Positions 14,262 through 25,900 of a stretch of DNA of 64,000 bases are shown here, piece after piece. The DNA is taken from contig NC_052351.1 in NCBI RefSeq assembly GCF_009727055.1, positions 10,403,472 through 10,467,471 on the forward strand, in the 5' to 3' direction. The notes beneath the pieces are model-generated. The model made no database searches. It had not been told where the DNA came from and was given only the letters and a program-made list of their open reading frames with translations. A program made the position numbers and the translations under genes. The stretch comes from Benincasa hispida (lineage: Eukaryota; Streptophyta; Magnoliopsida; Cucurbitales; Cucurbitaceae). The number at the start of each line of letters is the position of its first letter. Position 1 is the first letter of the stretch.

Positions 14262-15860
14262 TAAAGCAAGTGGGTGCACAAGATAAATACACGTACAAAA
14301 CAATAAACTAGGGAACTAAGACCCAATACAAAATCTCCCACTTGCCCTAGTCCAGCCGCGGACAGTCTCATAGACCGATGCTTTGTAAGTGACCCTAAAA
14401 AGCTTGATGCAAAATCTCCCAGATGAGATGGTATTTTCGTGTTATATGTTTGTCGCGCTTGTGACTCCTAAGCTTCCTGGAATTCACCATAGCACCACTA
14501 TTATCACAATAAAGGGTGATGCATCTAGACATGTTTGGAACAACTTTCAGATCAGTCAGGAACTTCCTTAGCCAAAAGGCCTCCTTAGTAGCTTCACAAG
14601 CCGCTACATACTCGACCTCCATCATAGAGTCAGCGATGCACCTCTACTTAGTGCTTCGCCATACTACAACCCTTCCATGAGTGAACACTAATCTTGAAGT
14701 GGATTTTTTAGAACTCTCATCAGTCTAAAAATCAGAGTCTGTGTATCCAGTAAGGATCAAATCCTTAGGTCCAAGATACTTGAGGATGTCTTTTACGGTA
14801 GTCTAGTGACCCTGTCATGGATTAGACTTATATCTACTGACTATCTCCACAGCATAGCAGATGACAGGTCTAGTACATAACATCACATACATCAAACTGC
14901 CAACGACAGATGCATAAGAGACTCGTCTCATTTCCTTAACCTCTTGAGGTGTCTTAGGACACTGTTCCTTAGATAATGTAAATCCATGCTGAAAAGCCAG
15001 TAGGCCCCTTTTGAAGTTCTGCATCAAGTACTCGATCAATATCTTGTCAATGTACGATGCCCAAGACAGTGCTAGCACTTTGTTCTTTCGATCCCAAAAG
15101 ATCTTAATCCCAAGAATAAACTGAGCCTCTCCCAAATCTTTCATTTGGAATTGGGTCGCTAGCCAATTTTTAATTGAAGTCAGTAAACCTACATCATTCC
15201 CAATGAGTGGAATATCGTCTACATATAACACTAGGAAAACTACTAAACTATTGATGATTTTCTTGTAGACACAAGACTCATCAACGTTTTGGTCAAAGCC
15301 ATAAGATTTGATCGCAGTATCAAACCTTATGTTTGCAAACCTTTTGCTCCTGACCTTGGGCTATGAATCCCTTGGGTTGCACCATATAAATAGCCTCCTC
15401 AAGATTACCATTCAGAAAGCCAGTCTTTTGACATCCACTTTCCATATCTCATAGTCATAATATGAGGCAATGGATATGTGGCAGATAGACTTCAACATGG
15501 CAACCGACGAGAAAGTTTCCTCATAGTCAACTCCCTCCACCTGTGTATAACCCTTTGCCACAAGTCTAGTCTTGACAGTTTGCACCTTCCCATCAGTACC
15601 TCATTTCCTCTTTTAGATCCATTTACAACCTATAGGTTTAATCCCATCAGATTGATCTATAAGATCCCATACTGATTTGAAGTACATAGACTCCATCTCA
15701 AGATCCATGGCTTTGACCCACTCAACCCAATCAACATCCTCCATTGCCTTTTTGTAAGACAATGGATCCTCAACCTTGCCATCGACTACTATAGCCAGGA
15801 TTCAGTTGAAACCCATATAGTGAACAGGTGGGCTCGCAACCCTCCCACTACATCTAGGTT
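14262..15860 (-). pseudogene. Reverse transcriptase and RNase H of the inner copia
   Basis: A minus-strand pol segment with several frame breaks. Reading right to left: GKVQTVKTRLVAKGYTQVEG near 15530-15600, then ETFSSVAMLKS, then the catalytic LYVDDIPLIGNDVG at 15231-15190 with the two Asp intact, and MKDLGEAQFILGIKI near 15110-15150. RNase H follows with MMEVEYVAACEATKEAFWLRK at 14625 and LYCDNSGAM near 14500. The polyprotein stops short of the polypurine tract at 14258. The family is the same as the remnant at 2423-3585. Confidence 0.88.
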
Positions 15861-16184
15861 CCTTCAACTCTTGAGGTGGATTAACTTATTAGATGAACTT
15901 CTATCAACAACTTTTGTTGATGTAGCAAGCCTTTCAACAACTCTTGTTGAAGTTTGAGTACTTTCATTGAAAAGTTCACGCAATACGATTTTACTACATT
16001 AACTGTGCTCCCTCATATGATCCTCCTTAAGGAAAGTAGTGTTTATTGACACAAACACCTTGTTTTTCTTAGGATCATAAAAGTAACCCCCTCGTGTCCC
16101 TTTGGGGTAGCCTACAAAAAGGCACAGCCTAAAACGTGGTTCCAGTTTCTTAGGATTAGCCTCAAGCACATGGGTTGGGCAACC

Positions 16185-16858
16185 CTAAATGCGGAAGTGA
16201 CGTAAACTAGCTTTACGCCCGTTCCTCAATTCTAAAGGTGTTCTAGCAACACTCTTGGACGGAACACAGTTGAGGATATAAGCTGCAGTCTCCACTACAA
16301 AAACCCAAAACGAGTTCGGTAAAGAAGCATAACTCATCATCGATCGAACCATGTCCAACAGGGTTCTATTTCTCCTCTCCAATATCACATTATGTTGAGG
16401 TGTACCAAGCACTGAGAGTTGAGAAACGATTCCATGTTCTATCATATAGTTCTGGAACTCATAATCCAAAGACTCTCCACCCCGATCTGATCGAAGTGTT
16501 TTAATCCGTTTATCCAATGCGTTTTCAACTTCAACCTTGAACTATTTGAACTTTCAAAGGATTCTAACTTTCGTTGCATCAAATAAACATACCCATACCT
16601 TGAATAATCATAAGTAAAAGTGATGAAATACTCATAGCCTCCCCTGGCTCGCACATTCATCGGACCACAAAAGTTTGAATGCACTAACTCTAGAGGATCT
16701 CTGGCTCAATAACCTTTTCCAGTAAAAAGTCTTTTAGTCATTTTGCCCTCAAGGCATGACTCGCACACAGGTAAAGAATTTTCTTCTAACTCACTTAGAA
16801 GTCCATTCTTCACTAACCTCTCAATCCTATTGAGATTGATGTGTCGTAATCGAAGGTG
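16185..16858 (-). pseudogene. Integrase of the inner copia
   Basis: Minus-strand integrase in two overlapping frames. The zinc-binding part has LRHINLNRIERL and CESCLEGK near 16740-16850. The catalytic core has HSNFCGPM (from about 16682), where the first Asp of the D-D-E triad is Asn; the second Asp is in TLRSDRGGE near 16490 and the Glu in LERRNRTLLDMVRSMM near 16360. One stop and one frameshift lie between the zinc domain and the core. With the first catalytic residue changed the enzyme would be inactive even in one frame. Confidence 0.85.
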
Positions 16859-18248
16859 TCAAAGTTGGGCCTTTTCTTTAGGAGAAATCTTAAGTCGTTT
16901 GTTTTGAGTTACAGTAGTTTTAAACATCTCTATGTTATGGAGGGAATTTGTTGCTAACGACCTTAGCACATACAAATTGTTTTCCAATTTTGCTGAACAT
17001 ATCTCAACACCATCTTTCAGAATAAACACTTTATTCACCGAGAAATTAAGAGTATATTTACATTCAATCAAACATTTTACAGAAATTAAGTTCCGCTTTA
17101 ACTTAGGAACAACATATACATCATGTAAAATGATAAATTTATTCTGTAAAGTCAACTGAAGGCCTCCCACTACCACAACTGAGACGAAGTGCCCAATGCC
17201 TACTCGCATCGTCATCTCACCAGCTTCAAGCTGCTGCCAGGATCTAATCCCCTGTAAATAAGAACAAACATGATTAGTGGCCCTAGAGTCTATAATCCAG
17301 GCATAATCATCATTCTCCACTAAACAAGTTTTCATAACTAGTAAATCACATTTACCTTGTTTTGCCTTGGCCTTAGCCTTCTTCTTCTCCTTTAACCAAC
17401 GAGGACAGTTCCACTTCCAGTGCCCATCCTGATTGCAATGAAAACATTTTCCTTTTTCAACCAACGCTGGTTGCCTATCCTGTTGTGCGATAGGTTGTGG
17501 GTTAGTCGGTGCCTTCCCTTTCCCCTTACCACCCTTCTTCTTTTTCTACTTAGTAGTGTTAGAAGTAGAAGATGTAGACTTAGTTCCTAAGGTCGAACCT
17601 CGATGGAACTTCTTAGATGATGAAGCAACATTTTCCTCACCAACCTTCTTCTCCTTGTTTTTCAGCAAGGATTGGAATGTCTGCAACTCGTTGAGGAGAG
17701 TTGTAAGGGTATAATCAACTTTCTTCAGCACAGCATTGCTGACAAAGTGTAGGAAGATTTCTAGCAACGTTTGTAGAATTATGCCAACTTGGTTGCTCTC
17801 ATCGATGCAGGCCCCATTCATCTCCGCCACATTGAAGTGGACCATCATGTTCAAAACTTGTTCTTGAACAGATTACCCTCTTCCATTTTGGAGTTGAGAT
17901 GCACTTGAGAGCTTCGTGCTTGAGCTGCCCACACGATTGTTCAAACATTCCTCGCAGAGACTCCATGCTCTCACACACAGAGACCATAAGCTTATGCTTC
18001 TTGTCCAATACGTCGTTTAGACAGGCAAAAATGTAAGCTTGGGCCTTCTCGTTCACCCTTGTCCATTTCTCATATGCCTCCCGAACATTTCGAGCGGCAA
18101 ATTGAGTCAGAATAGGAGGACACTCCTCCATAAGAACGAACCTTAGGTCATCGATGATGAGTATGGTATTAACTGTGTTTTTCCAACTAGCGTAGTTTTC
18201 GTTAGTCAGTTTGTTGGCACTTAATAGAGCTAACATGCCTGTTGCCAT
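16859..18248 (-). pseudogene. Gag and protease of the inner copia
   Basis: Gag starts at the ATG at 18248 (MATGMLALLSANKLTNENYA) and shifts frame near 17850; it continues to a stop at 17546. After that stop the same frame reads KKKKGGKGKGK and then the CCHC zinc knuckle CFHCNQDGHWKWNC near 17430-17455. The protease site reads WIIDSRATNHVC near 17285-17300: the family has DSG at this position and here the Gly is Arg, which should kill the protease. The region ends ENNLYVLRS...KISPKEKAQL before integrase. I recognise this gag-pol family from cucurbit genomes; a search would confirm it. Confidence 0.85.
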
Positions 18249-20781
18249 TTTAAAAGTTGTTGAAAAAATCCACGAACAAACTTAATAAGTCTATGCATTA
18301 CCACTTTTAACACCAATTTTAGTTTTAGAAAAATAGTTTTTATGTACCCTAAGTGAAATGACATCTATTTTGCAATGATGCCCCGGCGAGGTAGGACAAA
18401 AATCACCAGTGGGGTGATTAAGTGCCCCTTTACTGGGATGAGACATTCTCAACCATTAGACAGAAACAACTCTTGTAACTGATTCTAACAGTCACCATTT
18501 TTCGGTCTAGAACTGTTAACCTTTAACAATTTCGCGTAAATGTAACCCCTCATTTTAGGCCCTAGAGTCCCGCCCTAATATACCCACCGTAGAGAAAAAG
18601 AAGATTAGGACAAGAGACTAAAGCGACCTTATCCTATACAGGAGATTAGATAAAGAGTCGTGCAAAACTTCTATTTTGTAGGGGGACACTCCCAGGGTGC
18701 CTCGAGGCGATGCACAAAATGTTATCCAACCTAATGAAAGAGACCGTGGGATATGTTGCCACACGTCCCACTCCCACTTACTATGAACATTCTTTTCATT
18801 CACCTTGGTATTGACCTACCCAAACACCACACTCCCAGGGTGCCTCGAGGTCGAGGATAGATCTCATGGTGTGAACATCAAGGAGAAATGTGTAGAGGTT
18901 TAAGTGAAGTATCATATACCCCAAGTACCTCCCACTGAATGTTTTACCTATGGATTCATTAACTTAGACAATCCAGCTACTTATTTTATCTAAGTGTGTG
19001 TTTAATTTGCTCAAAGCAACTCTTGCTTTTGATAATTAAACAAGTTCGAATCAAGTCCCATCAAACACTTTAACAGACTATTATCAAATTTGCATGCATG
19101 CAACAAATTTATCTAATTCACCTTTCAAGGTAGGTTCCGGTGTTCCGTTTTCGTCAACTTAAATACCTCAGCCTATACAGAACCCTCCTTAGACAAAAGG
19201 TCCCTTATAGATAGATTTGGTACATATTTAATCTTTCATTAGTCAATTTAATCCTATTAAGTTGATTAAAAGATTAAACTTAGGTTTCTAATCTCATTAG
19301 AACCGTGATCATAGGTTTATCTCCATCAAATTTTAAACTCTTTTAGGATTCAAGTCTAAGTTTGCATGCATGTCTTTCTTATTGATTTTAGTTCTAATTT
19401 CCATTATAACTCTCACAAAAGGAAACAACCAAAATCATCCACATTGCTAAGCTAGACTAGGTATTTATAACTCTTCTAAATTAACCTATGTGTCATGCTT
19501 CATGCAATGTCCATTCATTACTATATATAACTCTTATATAAAAGTAATGAACTAAGAAATACATGTTTCCATACACCCTTATACTATAACATTTATAATA
19601 TAAAGATGATGCATGAATATGCTTAATGCATGCATAAATATAACTCTTATATTATATGATGCATGAACATGCTTTAAAGTAATTTAATCATGCAAGCCAC
19701 TATATTATAACTCTTATAATATAAAGATGATGCATGAATAAATGTATAACCTATGGTGGGATTTAAAACTATATAACATACCATATGACATATAATTTAA
19801 ACATACATCTCATGTACATTCATCAAAATCAATGGACCGGGATGATTAGACTAAAAAACCAAAAATAAAAACTATCTATTACATAAACCATCGAGCAAGC
19901 CGGTTGAAATAGGCAAACCGGGTCTTGAACCGCCCGGGCGAATCCTCGCTCCCTAATCTTGTAACTTTTCCTTGTGATCGTCTAGTAAAGTTGGTCGAGT
20001 AACCACGATCATGTAGCAACGATCGAGTACCTTTGACTATGCGATGAAGCATGAAGGCCACTTGATCATGCAGCGCACCGAGCATAACACTTTCCTAAAC
20101 GATCGAATAGATGACAACCATGTGATGAAGCACGATAGAGAAGCAAGCGCTGTTTAACATTTACTGAGTGATTGAGTAGCCAGTAATTATGCGATGAAGC
20201 ATGTTGGCCTACACGATCGTTTAGTGTGCATGCCTACCATGCAATGAGTATCCCATACTCAACGATCGTTTACCCCCATCGTTTACACGATCGAGTAGCC
20301 ATTGCAAACCGATTGAGTTAACATTTTACTCATTCATTTAGAATTAGCCATATGATCGTTTAGTAAATGCTACACGATCGAGTTAGAACTTTTTTTACTC
20401 GATCGTTTAGCCAAATCTAAATGATCGTTTAGCCAGGGCTACATGATCTGACCAACCTTTGGTCTTCTTCTTCCTCGAAGTAAATTGCATCTCCATGCCT
20501 TGAAGCTTTATCACGAGCGACTCATACAGACTCAAACTCTTTGAATACAGACTCGAGAGTAAGTTAATTTGCCCAAAAACACAGAGACCCTTACAAGTTA
20601 ACTTTTAAATGTAAAAAAAAAAAAAAAAGTAATAACCAGAGGCAATCATCCCAGAAACTTCATTAACTCACATCCATAAATATATCTAACACTTAAATAT
20701 AATGTAGACATGCTTTAAAACCCACCAAATAATGTAAATGCATTTCAATACATCAAAGGATTTGGAATATCAAACAACTTG
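18249..20781 (-). other. Long untranslated leader of the inner copia
   Basis: About 2.5 kb between PBS and gag with no convincing coding frame, long for a copia leader. Around 19950-20460 it is packed with imperfect copies of ACGATCGTTTAG/ACGATCGAGTAG and 'gcgatgaagcatg', the same word set as in the LTRs and in the minisatellite at 56385-57262. Near 19560-19750 there are repeats of 'tataactcttatatta...gatgcatga'. Confidence 0.6.
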
Positions 20782-20793
20782 GCTCTGATACCA
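20782..20793 (-). other. Primer-binding site of the inner copia
   Basis: Minus strand reads TGGTATCAGAGC, an exact match to the initiator-Met tRNA copia PBS, two bases inside the 5' LTR. Confidence 0.9.
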
Positions 20794-20795
20794 AT

Positions 20796-22784
20796 TGAAG
20801 GAACTTTTATTCAAGAGAACCAGTGAGTGGAAGCAAAATCTTTCCAAGCCCATTGTGAAAGAATAAAGTATTTACAAACATACAACCATAGTTATGTATT
20901 ATAGAGAAACTTACAACATGCCTTCTTAACATAAATACAACGAAAATCGAGTGATATACCTTTGAAGAACTCTTCTTCACATTCCCTCGATGTAACAACA
21001 CGATCGTTCACCAACAAGAACCTCACGCCTCAACAATCTCCTCGATCAAGAACAAACAACACTCGTCCCTCGAACAGTACATAGACACTACCAGAAGGCT
21101 ACCTTGGTATTCTCGGAGTGAGAATCCATGAGGTGTGGCCTCTGTGTGAATTTGGTAGAGGGAAGGAGGATGTATACGATCGAGTTACACGATCGAGTAA
21201 GTGGGAGAAATAGAAAGTTTATCGTATAGACAAAGAGTACTTAATCGTTTAGTAAACGAGGTAGTCGTGTAGCTAACTTGCTCGTCGTTCACTCTCCCAA
21301 ATGGCTTTCGTATAGCTCTCTCTTTTCACTCAATTGATTGATATGCAAAAAATGAGATTAATCAAAAAATGAATTTTTTTTTTTCATTTTATTCTTTAGT
21401 TATTAAAACCAAAAATAACCTCCCACTTGCACGGTTAATGGAGAAAAGAAAATAACCAACTAACAATTATCTTATAATTCTTTTTATTATAAATAAATAT
21501 AATAACTAATTTATCATATTATATTTATAACCTATAGTTTTGATATCACATCATATGTAATATTTAAACCATAGTTCTTTTCTCCTTTATTTAATATAAA
21601 TCATATTTATATTAATTCCTCCAATTAATGTATCTAATAAATCAAATCAATTATATCACATATAATTGAACCAATTTAGTTATGTCATATATAATCAAAT
21701 TCCCTCTTGTTAACTTGAACACTTCAAACTAACTCAAAAACTGATTCTAAACTTGAATCTATTGATCTACCAAGGGGACCTTATGGACCTGTAGCTTGAA
21801 GCTCCAACGGTACGTGAATAACTTACTAAACTCTTTAATCACGATATCCACCATCCGTTAATTTTTGGGCACTCCACTAAAGACCGACAGCTGCACACTT
21901 CTCACTACAGATATATTTCTGTGTCCATTGGAAATAACCAATCAATAGTACGATAACCTTTCACGGATTACTCGTAAGTACAGTTGGACCAATTTACTGT
22001 TTTGCCCCTGTAGTTACATCTAACTCCTTAAGTACCACTGAATCCTCTAATGAACAATACATCATAGTCCTACTATGAGTGAACACTTCTCAGGTCGTGA
22101 GAAAGTGTGTGGTACCACATTATTCAAGCCTCGGAATCAGCCCTTAAGGGAGCAATCTATCTACTCACCCCTGCTTCGAGGAAGGAGTGAATTCCATCTT
22201 GTGTAGCTGAGTTCTCAGCTCCCCAATCAGACAAATCCTCAAAGTGGTAGGTTTAAGTTGACAATCTGGCCACTCGCACTCATATTAATCAAAGGACCAC
22301 CCTCATAGGCAGGAGTTCCCAACTCACTCAGGATTAAGATTATGTTACCTATGGTCATCCTAGTGAAATGAAAGTCTCTGTCTTATACAAACCCCTTTGT
22401 ATGGGATACCCCCGCTCGCATGTCTCCACATGAATGATCATGATCAGATCATCTGTAGCACTCTACAACACTTGTAACATCTACAAAGCGAGCCATATCA
22501 GTAGTGTCACCAGTATAAGGTCTCCCTCCTTTATCCATATACTACAGACCATTTAGGTTATCACTTAAGGCATGATCCATTTGTATGTCTCCACATACAT
22601 GCTTAAGTTACATCGATAACCAAGGATCTTAGTTTATTGGTTTGTGGTTAATGCAACTAAATTATCTCATATTTTATAGACAATAGTGAAGAAAATATCT
22701 CATATTATTACATCACAAAAGTTTGTTCATACACGTGTTTACAAACTACAGGACCCTATGAGATTTAGGGCATCAACCCCAACA
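20796..22784 (-). mobile_element. 5' LTR of the inner copia
   Basis: 1989 bp, from TGAAGGAAC to CCCCAACA (TGTTGGGGTTGATGCCC on the minus strand). It is the more complete of the two LTRs of this element. It contains CGATCGAGTTAC/CGATCGAGTAAG words near 21178-21200. Confidence 0.92.
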
Positions 22785-23975
22785 ACATGGCATTTACCCA
22801 ACATTCATCTGTAAGAGATTTTTATACTTTTTTTGGTTCAATAGGGGAAGTGAAGCAAATGTTGTTGATCATGTCAAGATAATTAATTTTATCCTTTCTT
22901 TTGGTCATCACACTTTCTTCCAAGTTCCCAATAATATTACTAGGAGGATGATTTTTACGAACCCTACTGGAAGGTTGATTGTTACTAGCTTCTGCATGCT
23001 CTGAGGTATTCTGGTTAATTTCCACTAGATTTTCTGAACTCACATCCGTAAGCATGTCAGAAGAGATGTTAGCCACATTAGTATTAACAACTGAGGTAAT
23101 ATCGAGATCTTCTTCAATAAGAGGAGAACTAGGGCAAGCATCATCATCATCAATTATAACATTAATATACTCCATTATAGTATGAGTTCATTTGTTGTAG
23201 ACACGGTAAGCTCGACTATTTGTGGAATATCCAAGAAATATCCCTTCATAAGACTTGGAATCCCATTTTCTTCTAGTCTATCTATCAATAAGAATGTAAC
23301 AGACATTTCCAAAAACATAAAAATATTTTACATTAGGTTTTCTACATTGCCATATATCATATATAGTGTTTGAAGTTCCTGGTCGTAGGACCATTCTATT
23401 ATATGTATGACAAGCCGTGTTTAAAGCTTCTGCCCAAAAGTGAAATGGCAGATGTTTTACTTGTATCTTTGCATGAGTCATCTCCTGAAGTGTTATGTTT
23501 TTCCTTTCCACAATCCATTCTGATATGGTGTAATAGGATCTGAAAAATCATGGTGAATCCTAGCAGACTGACAGAACTCAATGAATTGAGAATTCTCAAA
23601 CTCCTTACCATGATCACTTTGAATATGTATCACATTCAGATCTTTCTCACGTTGTAGTTGAAGATAGAGAGCACGAAAAACAGAAAAGGTGTCTGATTTT
23701 TCACGAAGAAATTGCACCCATATGTATCTAGAGAAGTCATCAACAACAACTAGAACATATCGTTTGCTTCCTCGACTCTCAGATTGCATGGGTCTCATCA
23801 GATCCATATGTAGAAGTTTCAGAACACGAGAAGAGCTTGGGTGGCCTAATTGCTTATGAGAGGCATGAGTTTGTTTACTAGATAGACAATCGCCACAAAT
23901 AATTCCTGAAGGCACTGATAAAGTGGGGAGATCAGTTATAGCATTAATTACAAGAGCCTTCCAAATAGAATTCAT
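22785..23975 (-). pseudogene. Integrase and linker to reverse transcriptase, Sirevirus-like element
   Basis: Minus strand. The start gives MNSIWKALVINAITDL and the zinc-binding CGDCLSSKQ. The core has LLHMDLMRPM (first Asp), then VVDDFSRYIWVQFL, IQSDHGKEFEN (second Asp) and, after a frameshift near 23500, MERKNITLQEM with the Glu. Then come HFWAEALNTACHTYNRM and FGNVCYILIDR. A charged linker follows (22822-23175) with SSRVRKNHPPSNIIG and CFTSPIEPKK. After an in-frame stop it reaches ECWVNAM at 22785-22790, where the inner copia interrupts it; the gene resumes at 12609. Confidence 0.88.
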
Positions 23976-23977
23976 GC

Positions 23978-24724
23978 TTATATGCCCAAGACGTTTATGC
24001 CATATATTCGCTTTATCTTATCTAGAAAGATGACAAACCTACGAAGAATGATTAGGACTCCATGATAACAATTATTAGAAGAATGCAAACCTGTCGTAAC
24101 AAGACCTTTAACATTGTTTGTGACAACACATTTGTCTTTGGTAACGCTCACATTCAGTCTTTGGTCGTACAACTGACCGATGCTTATAAGATTGGTAGTG
24201 AGTTCTTTAATCAACATAACATCTTTCAATGAAGGGGGACCTGGATAATTTAGTTTTCGTTTCTCAATAATTTTTCCACAAGTAACATTACCAAAACTGA
24301 CCTTTCTGGAACTGACAGATTTGAGATTGGACAAATAGTTCTTTTCATCAGTCATGTGCCTAGAGCTTCCACTATCAAAATACCAGTCATCTTTAATAGA
24401 GGATCTGAGTGAAGTTAGAACCACATTACATTTGTTTTGAAAATTTTTCTCTTTCCACACTTTTTGACTCGTGTCTAATTTTTATAATGGTTCTGTGAGA
24501 TGTAAGGGGCACTTCTAGTATAGGTGGATCTATAGAGGATTTTCAATAATTGAAAGCAAAAAGGATGTTTGTGCCCCACCTTTCCACAATAATGACAAAC
24601 CCACCTTGGTCTAGTTAAGGGATTATCTTTCAATACAACGTTTTGGTAGATGTACCTATAAAGTCATAAGACTCGGGATCTTTAACTCTAACAAACTGAA
24701 TCTTTTGCTTCCCTTTTTGTTTTG
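23978..24724 (-). pseudogene. Zinc knuckle and protease, Sirevirus-like element
   Basis: From the edge of the Athila-like insert the frame reads SKQKGKQKIQFVRVKD, then a zinc knuckle CHYCGKVGHKHPFC (about 24560-24600) with the C-x2-C-x4-H-x4-C spacing. After it comes the protease with WYFDSGSSRHMTDEKNYLS (24390-24340), keeping the DSG active-site triplet. SIGQLYDQRLNVSVTKDKC follows. There are at least two stops before the protease and a frame change near 23976. The upstream part of gag lies beyond the insert, at 33148-33452 and 35478-36604. Confidence 0.85.
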
Positions 24725-24729
24725 ACTGG

Positions 24730-25880
24730 TGCTTGTCCTCAAGCATATCTTCTACTAAGGCAATAAAGCTAAATTCCTCTCCTATATTTTTGCATCGATT
24801 GGCTGCTCCGAATGTTACACTTAGGCACATTTCTTAACAACGTAATTTTCTTCTACCCTTGCTAATTATGAACAAAGCCCTACTTTATTCTTCTATATAA
24901 CAAAATTCTGCTCAAAGATGCTTTTCTAGTTTTTAAAATAGAATGTTTACCTCTTCTTTGTCAAAACAACTTGATATATCTATATGCAGTGGTCAAATTT
25001 TGCGTCATTTATTAGAGACTGTTGGTCATGGTTACACTCTTCGTTTTGGTTTTTTCCCACGAGTGTCATGTGAGACTGTTGGTCATGGTTACACTCTACA
25101 GTTGTGTGCCAATTTCAACTTTAACTCATGATATTCAGAGGAGTTGTCTCTTGCATTCTTATATATATTTTCTTTCATATTGCGTTGTTCTTGGAAACCC
25201 ACCTTCGTTTTGGCTTGCTCCTACGGGTGTCATATGAACATCCAACTACGAGCAGGCTCCTTTCACAACTAAACTCTTATCAGGTTGGGAACATTTTTGA
25301 AATTTTACCTTGTGCTGACATTGGAGTTTGGCATAATAATTTTTCTCTCTCTCGTTTTTTTTAAATGGAAATGAACGCATTTTCTTGAAGATCGCATATT
25401 CTTGATCTTATCTGCGCAGACCTTCCCCACCCCCAAATTTAAAGATGAGCAAGGTCCTCGTTGCGTTGTTTGGATAGACTAGACAAACACTTAGAATAAA
25501 AATTTCAAAAAGAAGGTTTGAGCAGAACTTTGAAAGATAAAAGGTAAAGTACTGCTAAACTAAGAATTAACTAAGTGTTGGTTAGAATTTACAAAGTATG
25601 AAAAATGTTTCTAAGTATAAACATATTATACATTATGGCAGTGCAATGAATAATGCAAAAGTAAAGGATTAAGAACATCGCAAATATTGTCAAAGGATGA
25701 TAAAGAGAAAGGCACTGGCAAAAAAAAAAAGGAGTGAATATGTACGCATTTATATTGAATATTAACAAAGTATACAAATAATTAAAAATTAACGCAATAC
25801 AAAATTGTTGCCTATACAAAGAATCAAAGAATTTCGTTAACTTAGAAAAATAATGAATTGAATAAAAGTATAGAATGGCC
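24730..25880 (-). other. 3' terminal region of the Athila-like element
   Basis: No gene. At 25425-25440 the minus strand reads AAATTTGGGGGTGGGGAAGG, a polypurine-tract-like sequence, and the extreme end reads GCTTGAGGACAAGCA, a phrase that in related elements lies just before the polypurine tract. A short direct repeat, GACTGTTGGTCATGGTTACA, occurs at about 25018 and 25075. I cannot align the stretch with the LTR at 31401-33142. Confidence 0.55.
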
Positions 25881-25900
25881 GCATAAAAAAAATGTCAGGA

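Larger units (their letters stand above)
12610..22784 (-). mobile_element. Inner copia retrotransposon, 10.2 kb, inserted in Sirevirus pol
   Basis: A minus-strand Ty1/copia element with LTRs at 12610-14246 and 20796-22784 and flanking 5-mers GCATG (12605-12609) and ACATG (22785-22789), one substitution apart. Without the insert and one copy of the 5-mer, the Sirevirus frame reads from WVNAM straight into QEKLEQF, which proves the insertion point. Order from right: 5' LTR, PBS, a 2.5-kb leader, gag with zinc knuckle, protease, integrase, reverse transcriptase, RNase H, polypurine tract, 3' LTR. Frameshifts and stops interrupt the polyprotein. Confidence 0.93.

Noticed and set aside
24943..25364. 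Open frames left of the transposon-protein gene
   Set aside because: They overlap a short direct repeat in the non-coding end of the Athila-like element.
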